64,000 bases of DNA from Bordetella genomosp. 11 (GTDB lineage: Bacteria; Pseudomonadota; Gammaproteobacteria; Burkholderiales; Burkholderiaceae_B), in assembly GCF_002261215.1 (NCBI RefSeq), contig NZ_NEVS01000004.1, positions 4,402,001 to 4,466,000 of the forward strand, in the 5' to 3' direction. The notes under the pieces were generated by a model. It did not search any database, was not told the DNA's origin, and worked only from the letters and a program-made list of their open reading frames with translations. This document shows, one piece after another, positions 1 through 8,991 of the stretch (position 1 is the stretch's first letter; every line of letters begins with the position of its first letter). A program made the position numbers and the translations under genes.

Positions 1-394
1 TGGCGCGCTGGATGGGCGCGGCGCCGCGCCAGCGCGGCAGCAGGCTGGCATGGATGTTCAGGCAGCCATGGGGCGGCAGGTCCAGCACCCACTGCGGCAG
101 GATCAGCCCATAGGCCGCCACCACCATGACGTCTGGCTCAGCGGCCCGCAACTGGTCGCGCGCAAGGACAGCCTCTTCGGGGTAGCGCCCATCCAGCCGC
201 AAGCTGCGGGGTTGGGCCACCGGAATGCCGGCCGCCAGCGCGGCCTGCTTGACCGGACTGGGCGTCAGCTTGAGCCCGCGTCCGGCCGGACGATCGGGCT
301 GCGTCAGCACCAGGGGAACCGCGTGGCCCGCCGCCAGGATCGCTTCCAGCGCCAGACGGGCAAAATCCGGCGTACCGGCAAAAACGACGCGCAT
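1..394 (-). CDS. fmt: Methionyl-tRNA formyltransferase, 5' part (cut by window edge)
   Basis: Transfers a formyl group from 10-formyl-THF to Met-tRNA(fMet) for translation initiation. About 131 N-terminal codons are present, opening [12 protein letters not shown] and continuing through QPDRPAGRG and AAYGLILPQ to [15 protein letters not shown], all typical of the formyl-THF-binding Rossmann domain. The remaining roughly 180 residues lie outside the window. It is the gene downstream of def on the same strand, the usual def-fmt pair, here separated by a copy of a dispersed hairpin element. The start is the ATG at 394. Identification is firm. Confidence 0.93.
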   Translation of the reverse strand, partial: MRVVFAGTPDFARLALEAILAAGHAVPLVLTQPDRPAGRGLKLTPSPVKQAALAAGIPVAQPRSLRLDGRYPEEAVLARDQLRAAEPDVMVVAAYGLILPQWVLDLPPHGCLNIHASLLPRWRGAAPIQRA

Positions 395-476
395 CGTGTC
401 AATACTCCATAGCGCTATGCATCACCCAACCCAAATGAAAACCCGCCCGCGCCACAACCTCACCCACTAAACACAT

Positions 477-588
477 CGCCACGCAAAGAACGGGCGCCCC
501 CGACCGGGGACGCGCGGATCCGGCTTCGCCGGTCCGCAGCGTCGCCCCCCTTGGGGGGAAGCGCGCAGCGCTTCGGGGGGGGCCTCAC
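477..588 (-). repeat. Dispersed 3'-end hairpin element, copy A
   Basis: About 110 bp between the def stop codon and fmt. Read in the def direction it contains the stem GAAGCGC/GCGCTTC, runs of C and G around a short loop, a GGACCGGCGAAGCCGGATCC-type palindrome, GTCCCCGGTCG and then GTTCTTTGCGTGG. Near-identical copies lie at 12001-12113, 20629-20741 and 49279-49385, each at the 3' end of a gene and in the same orientation relative to it. Hairpins followed by a T-rich tail suggest a terminator or mRNA 3'-end role; that is inference. Confidence 0.75.
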
Positions 589-591
589 CCC

Positions 592-1101
592 TCAGCGAAC
601 AGCTTCGCGTTCGGCCTTGCGCAGCTTGGTCTTGATGCGGTTCTGCTTCAGGGAGGACAGGTACTCGACGAATACCTTGCCGTCCAGGTGGTCCAGTTCG
701 TGTTGCACGCAGACGGCCAGCAGGCCTTCGGCTTCCCTTTCGTAGGGCTTGCCGTCGGCGTCCAGCGCCTTGAAGCGGATGCGGGCGGCGCGTTCGACCT
801 CGTCGTAGATGCCGGGAACGGACAGGCAGCCCTCTTCGTAGGTTTGCCGTTCTTCGCTCTTCCAGGTGATTTCCGGGTTGATCAGGACGAGCAGGTCGTT
901 GCCTTCCTCGGAGACGTCGATGACGACGACGCGCTCATGCACGTCCACCTGGGTGGCGGCCAGGCCGACACCGGGGGCGTCATACATGGTGTCGGCCATG
1001 TCGCGGACCAGCCGACGGATGCGATCGTCCACTTCCGCCACCGGCCTGGCCTTGATGTGCAACCGCGGATTGGGATAGTGGAGGATATTGAGCAAAGCCA
1101 T
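592..1101 (-). CDS. def: Peptide deformylase
   Basis: Removes the N-formyl group from nascent proteins in the cytoplasm. The 169-residue protein has the three family motifs: GVGLAATQ (44-51), EGCLS (90-94, metal ligand Cys92) and QHELDHL (133-139, metal ligands His134 and His138, catalytic Glu135). Length matches type I enzymes. It is upstream of fmt on the same strand and diverges from dprA, so its promoter should lie in 1102-1293. A hairpin element begins 3 bp past the stop codon. Confidence 0.97.
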   Translation of the reverse strand: MALLNILHYPNPRLHIKARPVAEVDDRIRRLVRDMADTMYDAPGVGLAATQVDVHERVVVIDVSEEGNDLLVLINPEITWKSEERQTYEEGCLSVPGIYDEVERAARIRFKALDADGKPYEREAEGLLAVCVQHELDHLDGKVFVEYLSSLKQNRIKTKLRKAEREAVR

Positions 1102-1293
1102 GGAAAGCGATATATCCCGCGGCCGCGTTCACACGGGCGGGAGGTCACGGAAAAGGTTGGGAGATATGTAATGATAATTCATCAAGCGCTTGATTTCTAA
1201 TAGTTTCCCCCTAAGGCTGTTATAGCGGGACGCATGGCGCGTTCCCGTCACTGGGCCGCCCGCCCGGGCCCGCGATCGTGCGACACTGCGCGC

Positions 1294-2502
1294 ATGCCTC
1301 TGGACCATACTCCCGACGAATTGGCCGCCTGGCTGCGGCTCTCCCTGGAACCCGATCTGGGCCCGATCGGGGCCATCGGCCTGCTACGCGCGGTGGGCCT
1401 GCCCGAAGATATCTACGCCATGGGTGCCACTGCCCTGGCCCGCCACGTCGCGCCGGACCTGGCGCGCCAATTGGCGAGAACTCCCGCACCGGACATGGCC
1501 GCGCTGATCGACGATGCGCTGCGGTGGGTGGAAGGCCCGGGCTGCCACATCCTGCCCCTGGCGGATCCCCGCTACCCGCGCGCGCTGCTGAACACCGCGG
1601 ACCCGCCGCTGCTCCTTTACGTCCGCGGCGACCCGGCGTATCTGGCCCGGCCGTCCCTTGCGGTGGTGGGCGCCCGCAGCGCGACGGCCGGGGGCATGGA
1701 AAACGCCCGCGCCTTCGCGCGCTTCCTGGCCCAGCACGGCTGGTGCATCGTCAGCGGGCTGGCGCAAGGCGTCGACGCGGCGGCCCATGAAGGCGCCCTG
1801 GACGCCGGCCCACGCGGCGCCGGCACGGTGGCGGTCATGGGCACGGGCATCGACCGCGTCTACCCGCCGCGCCATGCCGGGCTGGCGGAGCGCATCGCCG
1901 CTGAAGGCGCCCTGGTCACGGAACTGCCGCTGGGCAGCCCGGCGCTGCGCGGCCACTTTCCCCGCCGCAACCGGCTGGTCGCCGGGCTGGCGCGCGGCGT
2001 CCTGGTGGTGGAAGCGGCGCGGCAGAGCGGGTCGCTGATCACCGCGCGCCTGGCGGCGGAAAACGGCCGCGAGGTCTTCGCCATTCCCGGTTCCATTCAT
2101 TCGCCGCTTTCGCGCGGTTGCCATGCGTTGATACGGCAAGGCGCCAAACTCGTCGAAACCGCGCGCGACATCACCGACGAATTGGGCGGCATCGCCGCCG
2201 GACCGGATGCCGCGAATGGATCCGATGCCGCCGGCGCACGGAATATCGCGGCTGGACGGGTGACCGGCGACGACCCGGACGGACGGGACCTTCCGCACAT
2301 CGTCGACGACGACGCCGACCCGGTGCTGGCGGCGCTGGGACACGACCCGGTCCACATGGACACCCTGATGGCGCGCACCGGCCTGGACGTCCCCGCGCTG
2401 GGCGCGCGTTTGCTGGCCCTGGAACTGGCCGGTGTCGTCGCCCGGCTGGATGGCGGGCGTTTCCAGCGTTTGGCGGGAGCGCGGCGCGCCGGCAAGGGCT
2501 AA
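1294..2502 (+). CDS. dprA: DNA-processing protein DprA (Smf)
   Basis: Binds incoming single-stranded DNA and loads RecA during natural transformation. The chosen start, MPLDHTPDEL, gives 402 residues; an in-frame ATG at 1234 would add 20 residues and cannot be excluded. Visible are an N-terminal helical region, the Rossmann-like core with VVGARSATAGG and SGLAQGVDAAAHEGAL, GTGIDRVYPPRH, and the DNA-binding stretch RNRLVAGLARGVLVVEAA followed by SGSLITARLAAENGREVF. A C-terminal winged-helix-like region (HMDTLMARTGLDVPALGARL) is present. Competence in this organism is not shown by the window. Confidence 0.93.
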   Translation: MPLDHTPDELAAWLRLSLEPDLGPIGAIGLLRAVGLPEDIYAMGATALARHVAPDLARQLARTPAPDMAALIDDALRWVEGPGCHILPLADPRYPRALLNTADPPLLLYVRGDPAYLARPSLAVVGARSATAGGMENARAFARFLAQHGWCIVSGLAQGVDAAAHEGALDAGPRGAGTVAVMGTGIDRVYPPRHAGLAERIAAEGALVTELPLGSPALRGHFPRRNRLVAGLARGVLVVEAARQSGSLITARLAAENGREVFAIPGSIHSPLSRGCHALIRQGAKLVETARDITDELGGIAAGPDAANGSDAAGARNIAAGRVTGDDPDGRDLPHIVDDDADPVLAALGHDPVHMDTLMARTGLDVPALGARLLALELAGVVARLDGGRFQRLAGARRAGKG

Positions 2503-2543
2503 TATCCCGCTATATCGCAGCACCAAGTCTAGGAAAACACGCC

Positions 2544-3452
2544 ATGTCTTCCCCATCCCGCGTCAAGATCGTCGAGGTTTCCCCGCGCGACGGCCTGCAG
2601 AACGAAAAAGAATTCATCCCGACAGAGGTAAAGATCGAACTGGTGAACCGGCTTGCCGAGGCGGGTTTCCCCAATATCGAGACCACTTCCTTCGTATCGC
2701 CGAAATGGGTCCCCCAAATGGCCGACGCGGCACAGGTGATGGCGGGCATCGCGCGCAAGCCGGGCGTCATCTATTCGGTCCTGACGCCCAACATGAAGGG
2801 CTTCGAGGCGGCACGCGACGCCGGCGCCGATGAAGTCGTAATCTTCGGCGCGGCCAGCGAAGCGTTCTCGCAGAAGAACATCAACTGCTCCATCGCCGAA
2901 TCGGTGGCGCGCTTCGAGCCCGTGGCGGCGGCCGCCAAGGCAGCGGGCCTGCGACTGCGCGGTTCCATCAGCTGCGCGCTGGGTTGTCCCTACCAGGGCG
3001 ACGTGCCGGTGGAATCGGTGGTGGACGTGGCGCGGCGCTACATGGCGCTGGGCTGCGACGAAATCGATGTGGCCGACACGATCGGCGTGGGCACGCCCAA
3101 GCGCGTCCGCCAGGTCATGGACGCGGTGACGGCAATCGTCGATCCGGCGCGCGTATCCGGACATTTCCACGATACCTATGGCCAGGCGCTGGCCAACATC
3201 GTTGCGGCGCTGGAATCCGGCATCGGCATCTTCCATACCTCGGTCGCCGGACTGGGCGGTTGTCCCTACGCGAAGGGCGCGACCGGCAATGTGGCGACCG
3301 AAGACGTGCTGTATCTGTTGCGGGGGCTGGACATCGAGACCGGCATCGACTTCGATGCCGTCGTCGATATCGGACAATGGATGTCCGCTCATTTGCATCG
3401 CAAATCTTCCAGCCGCGCGGGCAATGCCATCGCGGCCAAGCGGGCGGCCTAG
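2544..3452 (+). CDS. Hydroxymethylglutaryl-CoA lyase
   Basis: Cleaves HMG-CoA to acetoacetate and acetyl-CoA in leucine and ketone-body catabolism. The 302-residue protein has the TIM-barrel start VEVSPRDGLQNEKEF (metal-binding Asp plus catalytic Arg), the metal ligands of HFHDTYGQALAN, and the signature GLGGCPYAKGATGNVATEDV near residue 236 with the active-site Cys. No leucine-catabolism partners (liu genes) adjoin it, and it sits 41 bp after dprA. The family also contains related aldolases, but the signature favours HMG-CoA lyase. Confidence 0.93.
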   Translation: MSSPSRVKIVEVSPRDGLQNEKEFIPTEVKIELVNRLAEAGFPNIETTSFVSPKWVPQMADAAQVMAGIARKPGVIYSVLTPNMKGFEAARDAGADEVVIFGAASEAFSQKNINCSIAESVARFEPVAAAAKAAGLRLRGSISCALGCPYQGDVPVESVVDVARRYMALGCDEIDVADTIGVGTPKRVRQVMDAVTAIVDPARVSGHFHDTYGQALANIVAALESGIGIFHTSVAGLGGCPYAKGATGNVATEDVLYLLRGLDIETGIDFDAVVDIGQWMSAHLHRKSSSRAGNAIAAKRAA

Positions 3453-3495
3453 CGCCGCCACCCATCAGTCCCTGGAGGCGCCGACGCGCGATCCC

Positions 3496-3984
3496 ATGAA
3501 CCGCCCCGCCGAGCCGCCGACCTATATCCCGCTTGCCGCGCTGCTACAGGAAATCGGCCCATTGCCGCTGACCGGCCAGGCCTGGCCCGACTGGGTCAAA
3601 ATCCTGACATGGGTGTTGCTGGCCATCCTTGGGTGGGAAATCGTCACCACCATCATCCGGATGTACAACGGCAGCCTCAACCCTTTCCTGCTGGGCGGGG
3701 TACTGGTGTGCTTCCTGGCGCTGGCGGCGGTCGCGTGGTCCATGCAGACCTCGATCACCACGATAGACAGTACGGGATTGCGCCAGACCTGGCTGACACG
3801 GCGTGAAATCGCCTGGGACGATATCCGCAGCGCGCGCTTCGTCTCCCTGGTGTTTTCCAAGCGCCTGATCGTGATCAGCCGTGCCGGACGGCCCATGGTC
3901 TTCCAGGGCGGAACGCGCGAGCTCGAACGCGCGTTCATGCATATCGCGGCGACTTACCAGGGCAAGCCGCCGCCCGCCGGCTGA
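3496..3984 (+). CDS. Small membrane protein with PH-like C-terminal half
   Basis: Not assigned to a characterised family. The 162-residue protein has a polar N-terminus, two likely membrane helices (about 35-57 and 66-88, the latter PFLLGGVLVCFLALAAVAW) and a cytoplasmic-looking beta-rich segment, TTIDSTGLRQTWLTRREI then WDDIRSARFVSL and RLIVISRAGRPMVFQGG. That arrangement, two helices then a bacterial PH-like domain, is inferred from pattern only. It starts 43 bp after the HMG-CoA lyase gene and may be co-transcribed. The start ATG is at 3496. Confidence 0.75.
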   Translation: MNRPAEPPTYIPLAALLQEIGPLPLTGQAWPDWVKILTWVLLAILGWEIVTTIIRMYNGSLNPFLLGGVLVCFLALAAVAWSMQTSITTIDSTGLRQTWLTRREIAWDDIRSARFVSLVFSKRLIVISRAGRPMVFQGGTRELERAFMHIAATYQGKPPPAG

Positions 3985-3989
3985 CGCGA

Positions 3990-5015
3990 TCAGCGTATCG
4001 GCAGCGCGTACATCAGCCCGCCCTTGTTCCACTGCGCGTTCAGGCCGCGCTGCAGTTTCAGCGGGCTGCCCTGCCCCACGTTGCGCTCGAAGCTTTCGCC
4101 GTAATTGCCGACCTGCTTGACGATGTTGTAGGCCCAGTCTTCCCGCAGCCCCATGTTGCTTCCCGCCCCGGCGGTGACGCCGAGTATGCGCTTGATATTC
4201 GGATTGACGCTGTTGGCCTTCAGATCGTCGACGTTGGCCGACGTGATGCCGTATTCCTCGGCCTCGATCATGGCCGACAACGACCAGGAAACGATATTCA
4301 GCCAGTTGTCGTCGCCCTTGCGCACGAACGGGCCGAGCGGTTCCTTGGAAATGATTTCCGGCAGCACGACGTAGTCGTCGGGATGCTGCAGCTTGGAAAT
4401 GCGGATCGATGCCAGGCCGGATGCATCCGTGCTGAACACATCGCAGCGTCCCGACGCGAAAGCGTTGACCACTTCGTTGAACTGCTCGATGACCACCGGC
4501 TTGTATTCGACGCGATTGGCCCGCGCCCAGTCGGCCAGCGTGTTCTCGTTCGAGGTGCCGGCCTGCAGGCATATCGTCGCGCCGTTCAGTTCCTTGGCGC
4601 TTTTCACGCCCAGCGACTTCGGCACCATGAAGCCCTGCCCGTCATAGAAATTGACGCCGGCATGGATGATGCCCAGGGCCGTATCGCGCTGCTGCGTCAC
4701 GGTCGTGTTGCGCGCCAGCAGGTCTATCTCGCCGGATTGAAGCGCGGTAAAGCGCTGCTGCGCATCCAGCGGAACGATCTTGGTTTTGTTCGCGTCGCCC
4801 AGCACGGCGGCGGCAACGGCGCGGCACAGGTCCACATCCAGGCCGTGCCACACGCCCTGGGCGTCCGGCGCGGAGAAACCGGCAAAGCCGGTCGTGGTGC
4901 CGCACAACAGGACGCCGCGCTGGCGCACGGTATCCAGGGTGGCGGCATGCGCCGCCTGTCCGGCAATGGCGAACAGGACGGCACCGATGAATGCCTTGAT
5001 AAGCTTGATACGCAT
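3990..5015 (-). CDS. Polar amino acid ABC transporter periplasmic binding protein (AapJ/BztA type)
   Basis: A 341-residue solute-binding protein for uptake of general L-amino acids. The start at 5015 is preceded by a good AAGGAAAC ribosome site, whereas an upstream ATG at 5039 is not. A signal peptide ends near AAHA (residue 22). The mature protein begins TLDTVRQRGVLLCGT and contains GLDVDLCRAVAAAVLGD, typical of family 3 binding proteins; the length of about 340 matches AapJ/BztA rather than the shorter His/Gln binding proteins. No permease or ATPase gene adjoins it, so its partners must be elsewhere. It converges with the upstream membrane protein gene, 5 bp apart. Confidence 0.88.
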   Translation of the reverse strand: MRIKLIKAFIGAVLFAIAGQAAHAATLDTVRQRGVLLCGTTTGFAGFSAPDAQGVWHGLDVDLCRAVAAAVLGDANKTKIVPLDAQQRFTALQSGEIDLLARNTTVTQQRDTALGIIHAGVNFYDGQGFMVPKSLGVKSAKELNGATICLQAGTSNENTLADWARANRVEYKPVVIEQFNEVVNAFASGRCDVFSTDASGLASIRISKLQHPDDYVVLPEIISKEPLGPFVRKGDDNWLNIVSWSLSAMIEAEEYGITSANVDDLKANSVNPNIKRILGVTAGAGSNMGLREDWAYNIVKQVGNYGESFERNVGQGSPLKLQRGLNAQWNKGGLMYALPIR

Positions 5016-5233
5016 GGGGTGTTTCCTTCTTCGATTCAATGCGTGCGCCCCGCGCGAACGGGACCGCCGGGCGCCAAGCTTAACGCGCCCGCATCGATCG
5101 TGAAAACCGTAAGCTTATAGGCGTCCCGCGGACCGGCTGGCGCGCCACGCGCACGGCAGCCCCTGAAGGCCGGTCCCTGCCCGCCGCCCGGGACAGGCAA
5201 TCCCGGCGCGGCGTCCGGTATTTGCCTTGGACC

Positions 5234-6505
5234 TCATCCGTAATCGCGGACGTCCTCGATGACCTTGCCGTCGTTGGGCAGGCTGCCCGGCGCGCACAGG
5301 ACCACGTCGGCGCGCAGCTTGGCGACGTCGCGCACCGACCGCGCGACCGCATCCGCCAGGCCATCGGGCGTACCGGCGGCTTCGACGTGCAGCGTCATGG
5401 TGTCCTGCCCCACCAGCCCGCCCACGACCAGGCGGGCGCGCAGCGCCTCGGGGTGGCGGCGCAGGATATCGGCCACCTGCGACGGGTGCACGAACAGGCC
5501 GCGTACCTTGGTAGCCTGGTCCGCCCTGCCCAGCCAGCCGCGGATGCGCGTATTGGTCCGGCCGCAGGGCGACGGCCCCGGCAGCACCGCGGACAGGTCC
5601 CCGGTACCGAAGCGCACCAGCGGATAGTCCGGGTTCAGCGTGGTCACGACGACTTCGCCGACCTCGCCGTCCTGGACGGGATCCCCGGTACCCGGGCGCA
5701 CGATTTCGACAATGATCTCCTCGCCCAGCACCAGGCCTTCGCGCGCCGTCGTCTCGTAGGCGATCAGCCCCAGATCGGCGCTGCCATAGGCCTGGTAGGC
5801 GTCGACGCCGCGTGCCGACAGGGCGTCCCGCAGGGCGGGCGGGAAGGCCTCGCCCGATACCAGGGCGTGGCGCAGCGAAGGCAGCGGCATCCCGAGTTCA
5901 TCGGCCTTGTCCAGGATGATCTTCAGAAAGCTCGGGGTGCCGGTATAGGCGGTGGGCGCCAGATCGAGAATGGCGCGCACCTGCTGTTCGCTCTGCCCCG
6001 TACCGCCGGGGAATACCGTGCAGCCGATGGCGTGCGCCGCCGTTTCCATCATCGACCCCGCCGGGGTGAAGTGATACGAGAAACAGTTATAGACCAGCTG
6101 GTCGCGGCGGATGCCCGCGGCATACAGGGCGCGGGCAAAGCGCCAATAGTCGCGCCGCGCGGTTTCGGGTTCGTAGATCGGGCCGGGCGACGCGAAGACC
6201 CGTAGCGCTTCGCCCCATCCGACGGCGGAAAACCCGCCCATGGACCTGGCGGCGCCCGCGGCGGCCGGCCCGTCCCGGCTGGCCTGCTGGCGCGCCAGCA
6301 GTTCGGCCTTGCGCAACACCGGCAGACCGGCCAGCGCCGCGCGCGAAACGATGCGCGCCGGATCCACGCCGGCCAGCTGCTCGGCGATGGCGGGCGCCCG
6401 CGCCATCGCCCGTGCGATGGCATTGGGCAGCGCGGCCATCAGCGAGGTTTCGCGCGCCAGCGCGGGGCGCGTTTCCAGCGCGTCGAAGTAGGGTGAATCA
6501 GACAT
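5234..6505 (-). CDS. PaaK-like acyl/aryl-CoA ligase family protein with altered P-loop
   Basis: A 423-residue member of the adenylate-forming family nearest phenylacetate-CoA ligase, which activates an acid to its CoA thioester. Conserved parts include AYQAYGSADLGLIAYE (A5-like motif), PLVRFGTGDLSAV (ATP-ribose-binding region) and the C-terminal catalytic Lys in LPNDGKVIEDVRDYG. The usual phosphate loop (SSGTTGKPT in PaaK) is absent; its place is taken by FASPGPIYEPE. It follows LivF of the 6.5-14 kb transporter cluster by 67 bp with its own GGAGAT ribosome site. It probably activates the imported substrate, but the odd P-loop leaves catalysis uncertain. Confidence 0.85.
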   Translation of the reverse strand: MSDSPYFDALETRPALARETSLMAALPNAIARAMARAPAIAEQLAGVDPARIVSRAALAGLPVLRKAELLARQQASRDGPAAAGAARSMGGFSAVGWGEALRVFASPGPIYEPETARRDYWRFARALYAAGIRRDQLVYNCFSYHFTPAGSMMETAAHAIGCTVFPGGTGQSEQQVRAILDLAPTAYTGTPSFLKIILDKADELGMPLPSLRHALVSGEAFPPALRDALSARGVDAYQAYGSADLGLIAYETTAREGLVLGEEIIVEIVRPGTGDPVQDGEVGEVVVTTLNPDYPLVRFGTGDLSAVLPGPSPCGRTNTRIRGWLGRADQATKVRGLFVHPSQVADILRRHPEALRARLVVGGLVGQDTMTLHVEAAGTPDGLADAVARSVRDVAKLRADVVLCAPGSLPNDGKVIEDVRDYG

Positions 6506-6572
6506 GGATATCTCCGCGAATCCGCGCGGGCGCGAATGCCCGTGCGCGGTTCCCCTCCAGCATTGACGGGCC

Positions 6573-7406
6573 TTAGGCCAGCCACCGTTTGCGGCGTCGG
6601 TAGAACTTGGTGTCGCGGAAGCTGCGCCGCGCCCCGCTGGAGATCCCCAGGTAGAACTCCTTGACGTCTTCATTGCTGGCCAGCGCCTGCGCGTCGCCGT
6701 CCATCACCACGCGGCCGTTCTCCAGGATGTAGCCGTAGTCCGCATACCGCAGCGCGATGTTGGTGTTCTGTTCCGCCAGCAGAAAGCTGACGCCTTCGCG
6801 CTGGTTCAGGTCGCGCACGATCTGGAAGATTTCCTCCACGATCTGCGGCGCCAGGCCCATGGACGGTTCATCCAGCAGGATCATCGCGGGACTGGCCATC
6901 AGCGCGCGGCCGATGGCGGTCATCTGCTGCTCACCGCCCGACGTATAGCCGGCCTGGCTGCCCCGCCGCTGCTTCAACCGCGGAAAATACTGGTAGACGC
7001 GTTCGAGCGCCTCGGCGGTCCGGGCGCGGTCCAGCCGCCGCGTATAGGCGCCGGTCAGCAGGTTTTCCTCCACGGTCAGGTGGGCGAAGCAATGGCGTCC
7101 CTCCATCACCTGTACCACCCCTCGCCGTACCAGGTCGGCCGGTGACAAGCGGTCGACGCGCTCGCCGCGGTAGCGGATGCTGCCCTTGGTGACCTCGCCC
7201 CGCTCGCCGCGCAGCAGGTTCGACACCGCGCGCAGCGTGGTGGTCTTGCCGGCGCCGTTGGCGCCGAGCAGCGCCACGACCCGCCCTTCAGGCACGTGCA
7301 GCGATACCCCCTTCAGAACCAGGATGACGTGGTTGTAGATCACCTCGATGCCGTTGACGTCCAGCAGGATGCCGGGCGCGCCGGCCGCGGCGGGTTGTGC
7401 GCTCAT
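6573..7406 (-). CDS. Branched-chain/organic acid ABC transporter ATPase, LivF type
   Basis: One of the two ATPases of a Liv-type importer. The 277-residue protein (start MSAQPAAAG at 7406) has Walker A GANGAGKTT (48-56), an SGGEQQM signature and Walker B MILLDEPSMGLAP. Its C-terminus carries a basic extension (RSFRDTKFYRRRKRWLA) longer than that of standard LivF, as seen in transporters clustered with CoA ligases. It lies downstream of the binding-protein gene in the leftward cluster 6573-14081. Cluster context suggests an organic or aromatic acid rather than leucine as substrate; this is inference. Confidence 0.9.
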   Translation of the reverse strand: MSAQPAAAGAPGILLDVNGIEVIYNHVILVLKGVSLHVPEGRVVALLGANGAGKTTTLRAVSNLLRGERGEVTKGSIRYRGERVDRLSPADLVRRGVVQVMEGRHCFAHLTVEENLLTGAYTRRLDRARTAEALERVYQYFPRLKQRRGSQAGYTSGGEQQMTAIGRALMASPAMILLDEPSMGLAPQIVEEIFQIVRDLNQREGVSFLLAEQNTNIALRYADYGYILENGRVVMDGDAQALASNEDVKEFYLGISSGARRSFRDTKFYRRRKRWLA

Positions 7407-7533
7407 GCCTGGTCCTCCCGTCCTTGCAGGGGGCGAGCCGCCGGGAGCGGGCCCGGCGGCGCCTTGCGCGCGCGGTGCTCGCGCAGGGGCGCCGGCGCGG
7501 TCGCCCATGCCGGGCGGCGGAAGATCCCGCCCG

Positions 7534-8862
7534 TCATCCCTGGGCCTCGCAGTTGACCGGGGTGATGTTCTTCTCCTTGGCATACTTGGCCGCCGCCTCT
7601 TTCACCAGGGGATCGACCATGCTCTTGTCGGCCTGGTACCAATCGGACACCACCTTGAACTTCGCGCCGTCCCATTGCACGATGCGCGCCCAGTCCGCGC
7701 CCAGGTGGTTGGCGCACGAGGTCTTGACGGGCCGCATGATGACGCCGAAGCCCAGCTGGTTCAGCCTGTCCTGCGTCAGGTTCAGGTTTTCGAAGCCCCA
7801 CCGCACCTGCTCCGGCGTCATGGACTTGCCCTTCCCGTATTTTTCCTGGGCCGTGCGGATGGCTTCGACCTGCAGCATGGAGATAATCATGCCGCGCATA
7901 TGCGCGATGGTGCCCACGGAGTTGCCCGTCTTGTCGCTGCCTTCGCCCTTGTCGTACACGAACTTCTTCAAGTCCTGCGAAACCTTGCCGGGTTCGCCGC
8001 TATTGTGGATGGTGATGGCGTTATAGCCCTTGGCCACGCCGCCCAGGTCCTTGACGTCCCCTTCCGAACCGGCCCACCAGATCGCGTAGATCTTCTCCCG
8101 CGGATAGCCGCTGGCCTGGGCCTCGCGGATCGCCGTCGGCGTCATGATGCCGGCGCTCCACAGCAGGACGTAGCTGGGCCGCGACTGCCGTATCTGCAGC
8201 CATGTGGATTTCTGCTCGACCCCGGGCGCGGTGACCGGATACAGCTGCAGTTCGAACCCGTCCTTGGCGGCGCGCCGCTGAAGCAGCGGGATGGGTTCCT
8301 TCCCATAGGGCGAATCGTGATACACCAGGGCGATCTTCTTGCCCTTGAGGTTGCCGCCTTCCTTCTTGGCGATGTCCTGGATCATGACATCCGCCGCCGT
8401 CCAGTACGTACCAAGCAAGGGGAAATTCCAGGGGAAAACCGACCCGTCCACGGCCTGAGACAAGCCATAGCCCACGGTTTCCACCGGCACCTTGTCCAGC
8501 GGCGCCTTGTCGCTGACGGCGAAAGTGATACCCGTCGATTGGGTATCGAAACCGGACGCGCCGGTAGGCGGATGGGTCTTCAGGCGTTCGTAGCATTCCA
8601 CCCCGCGGTCGGTCGCATAGGCGGTCTCGCATTCCTCGTAGGTGATCTTCACCCCATTGATACCGCCGTCGCGGGCGTTGACCAGCTTCAGGTAATCGAG
8701 CTTGCCGTCGGCCCAGGGTATGCCCAGCGGCGCGAAGGATCCCGTGCGGTAGACCAGCAGCGGGACGAATTGCTCGTCCGCCCAGGCCGCCGGGCTGGCC
8801 GTACCCAGCGCGGCGGCGGTGGCCGCCGCGATCGCCGCGTATCGAATATTCAAGCGCTTCAT
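7534..8862 (-). CDS. Liv-type ABC transporter periplasmic binding protein
   Basis: A 442-residue type I solute-binding protein. The ATG at 8862 lies 8 nt after a perfect AGGAGG and is preferred over the ATG at 8868, which is only 2 nt away. A signal peptide ends at AAWA (about residue 29). The mature protein begins DEQFVPLLVYRTGSFAP and includes LVYHDSPYGKEPIPLL and WAGSEGDVKDLGG. It is longer than LivJ/LivK and differs from the binding protein at 21782. Two cysteines near the C-terminus (SCANH and NCEAQG) could form a disulfide. The ligand is unknown; neighbouring CoA ligases suggest a carboxylic acid. Confidence 0.9.
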   Translation of the reverse strand: MKRLNIRYAAIAAATAAALGTASPAAWADEQFVPLLVYRTGSFAPLGIPWADGKLDYLKLVNARDGGINGVKITYEECETAYATDRGVECYERLKTHPPTGASGFDTQSTGITFAVSDKAPLDKVPVETVGYGLSQAVDGSVFPWNFPLLGTYWTAADVMIQDIAKKEGGNLKGKKIALVYHDSPYGKEPIPLLQRRAAKDGFELQLYPVTAPGVEQKSTWLQIRQSRPSYVLLWSAGIMTPTAIREAQASGYPREKIYAIWWAGSEGDVKDLGGVAKGYNAITIHNSGEPGKVSQDLKKFVYDKGEGSDKTGNSVGTIAHMRGMIISMLQVEAIRTAQEKYGKGKSMTPEQVRWGFENLNLTQDRLNQLGFGVIMRPVKTSCANHLGADWARIVQWDGAKFKVVSDWYQADKSMVDPLVKEAAAKYAKEKNITPVNCEAQG

Positions 8863-8991
8863 CTCCATGTCCTCCTGGTGGTGTGCGGAACACCGGTTAT
8901 GTCCGGTGCGATGCCGGCACGTTATGGGTATGACTCAATACGGTCCGACGGGCCTGCCCCGATGCGCGTACCGCATCGAGGCGGCGCATGC

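Noticed and set aside
7407..7583. N-terminal extension of the first LivF to 336 residues
   Set aside because: The added residues are Arg/Pro/Gly-rich shadow sequence overlapping the binding-protein gene; the ATG at 7406 gives the normal family N-terminus.
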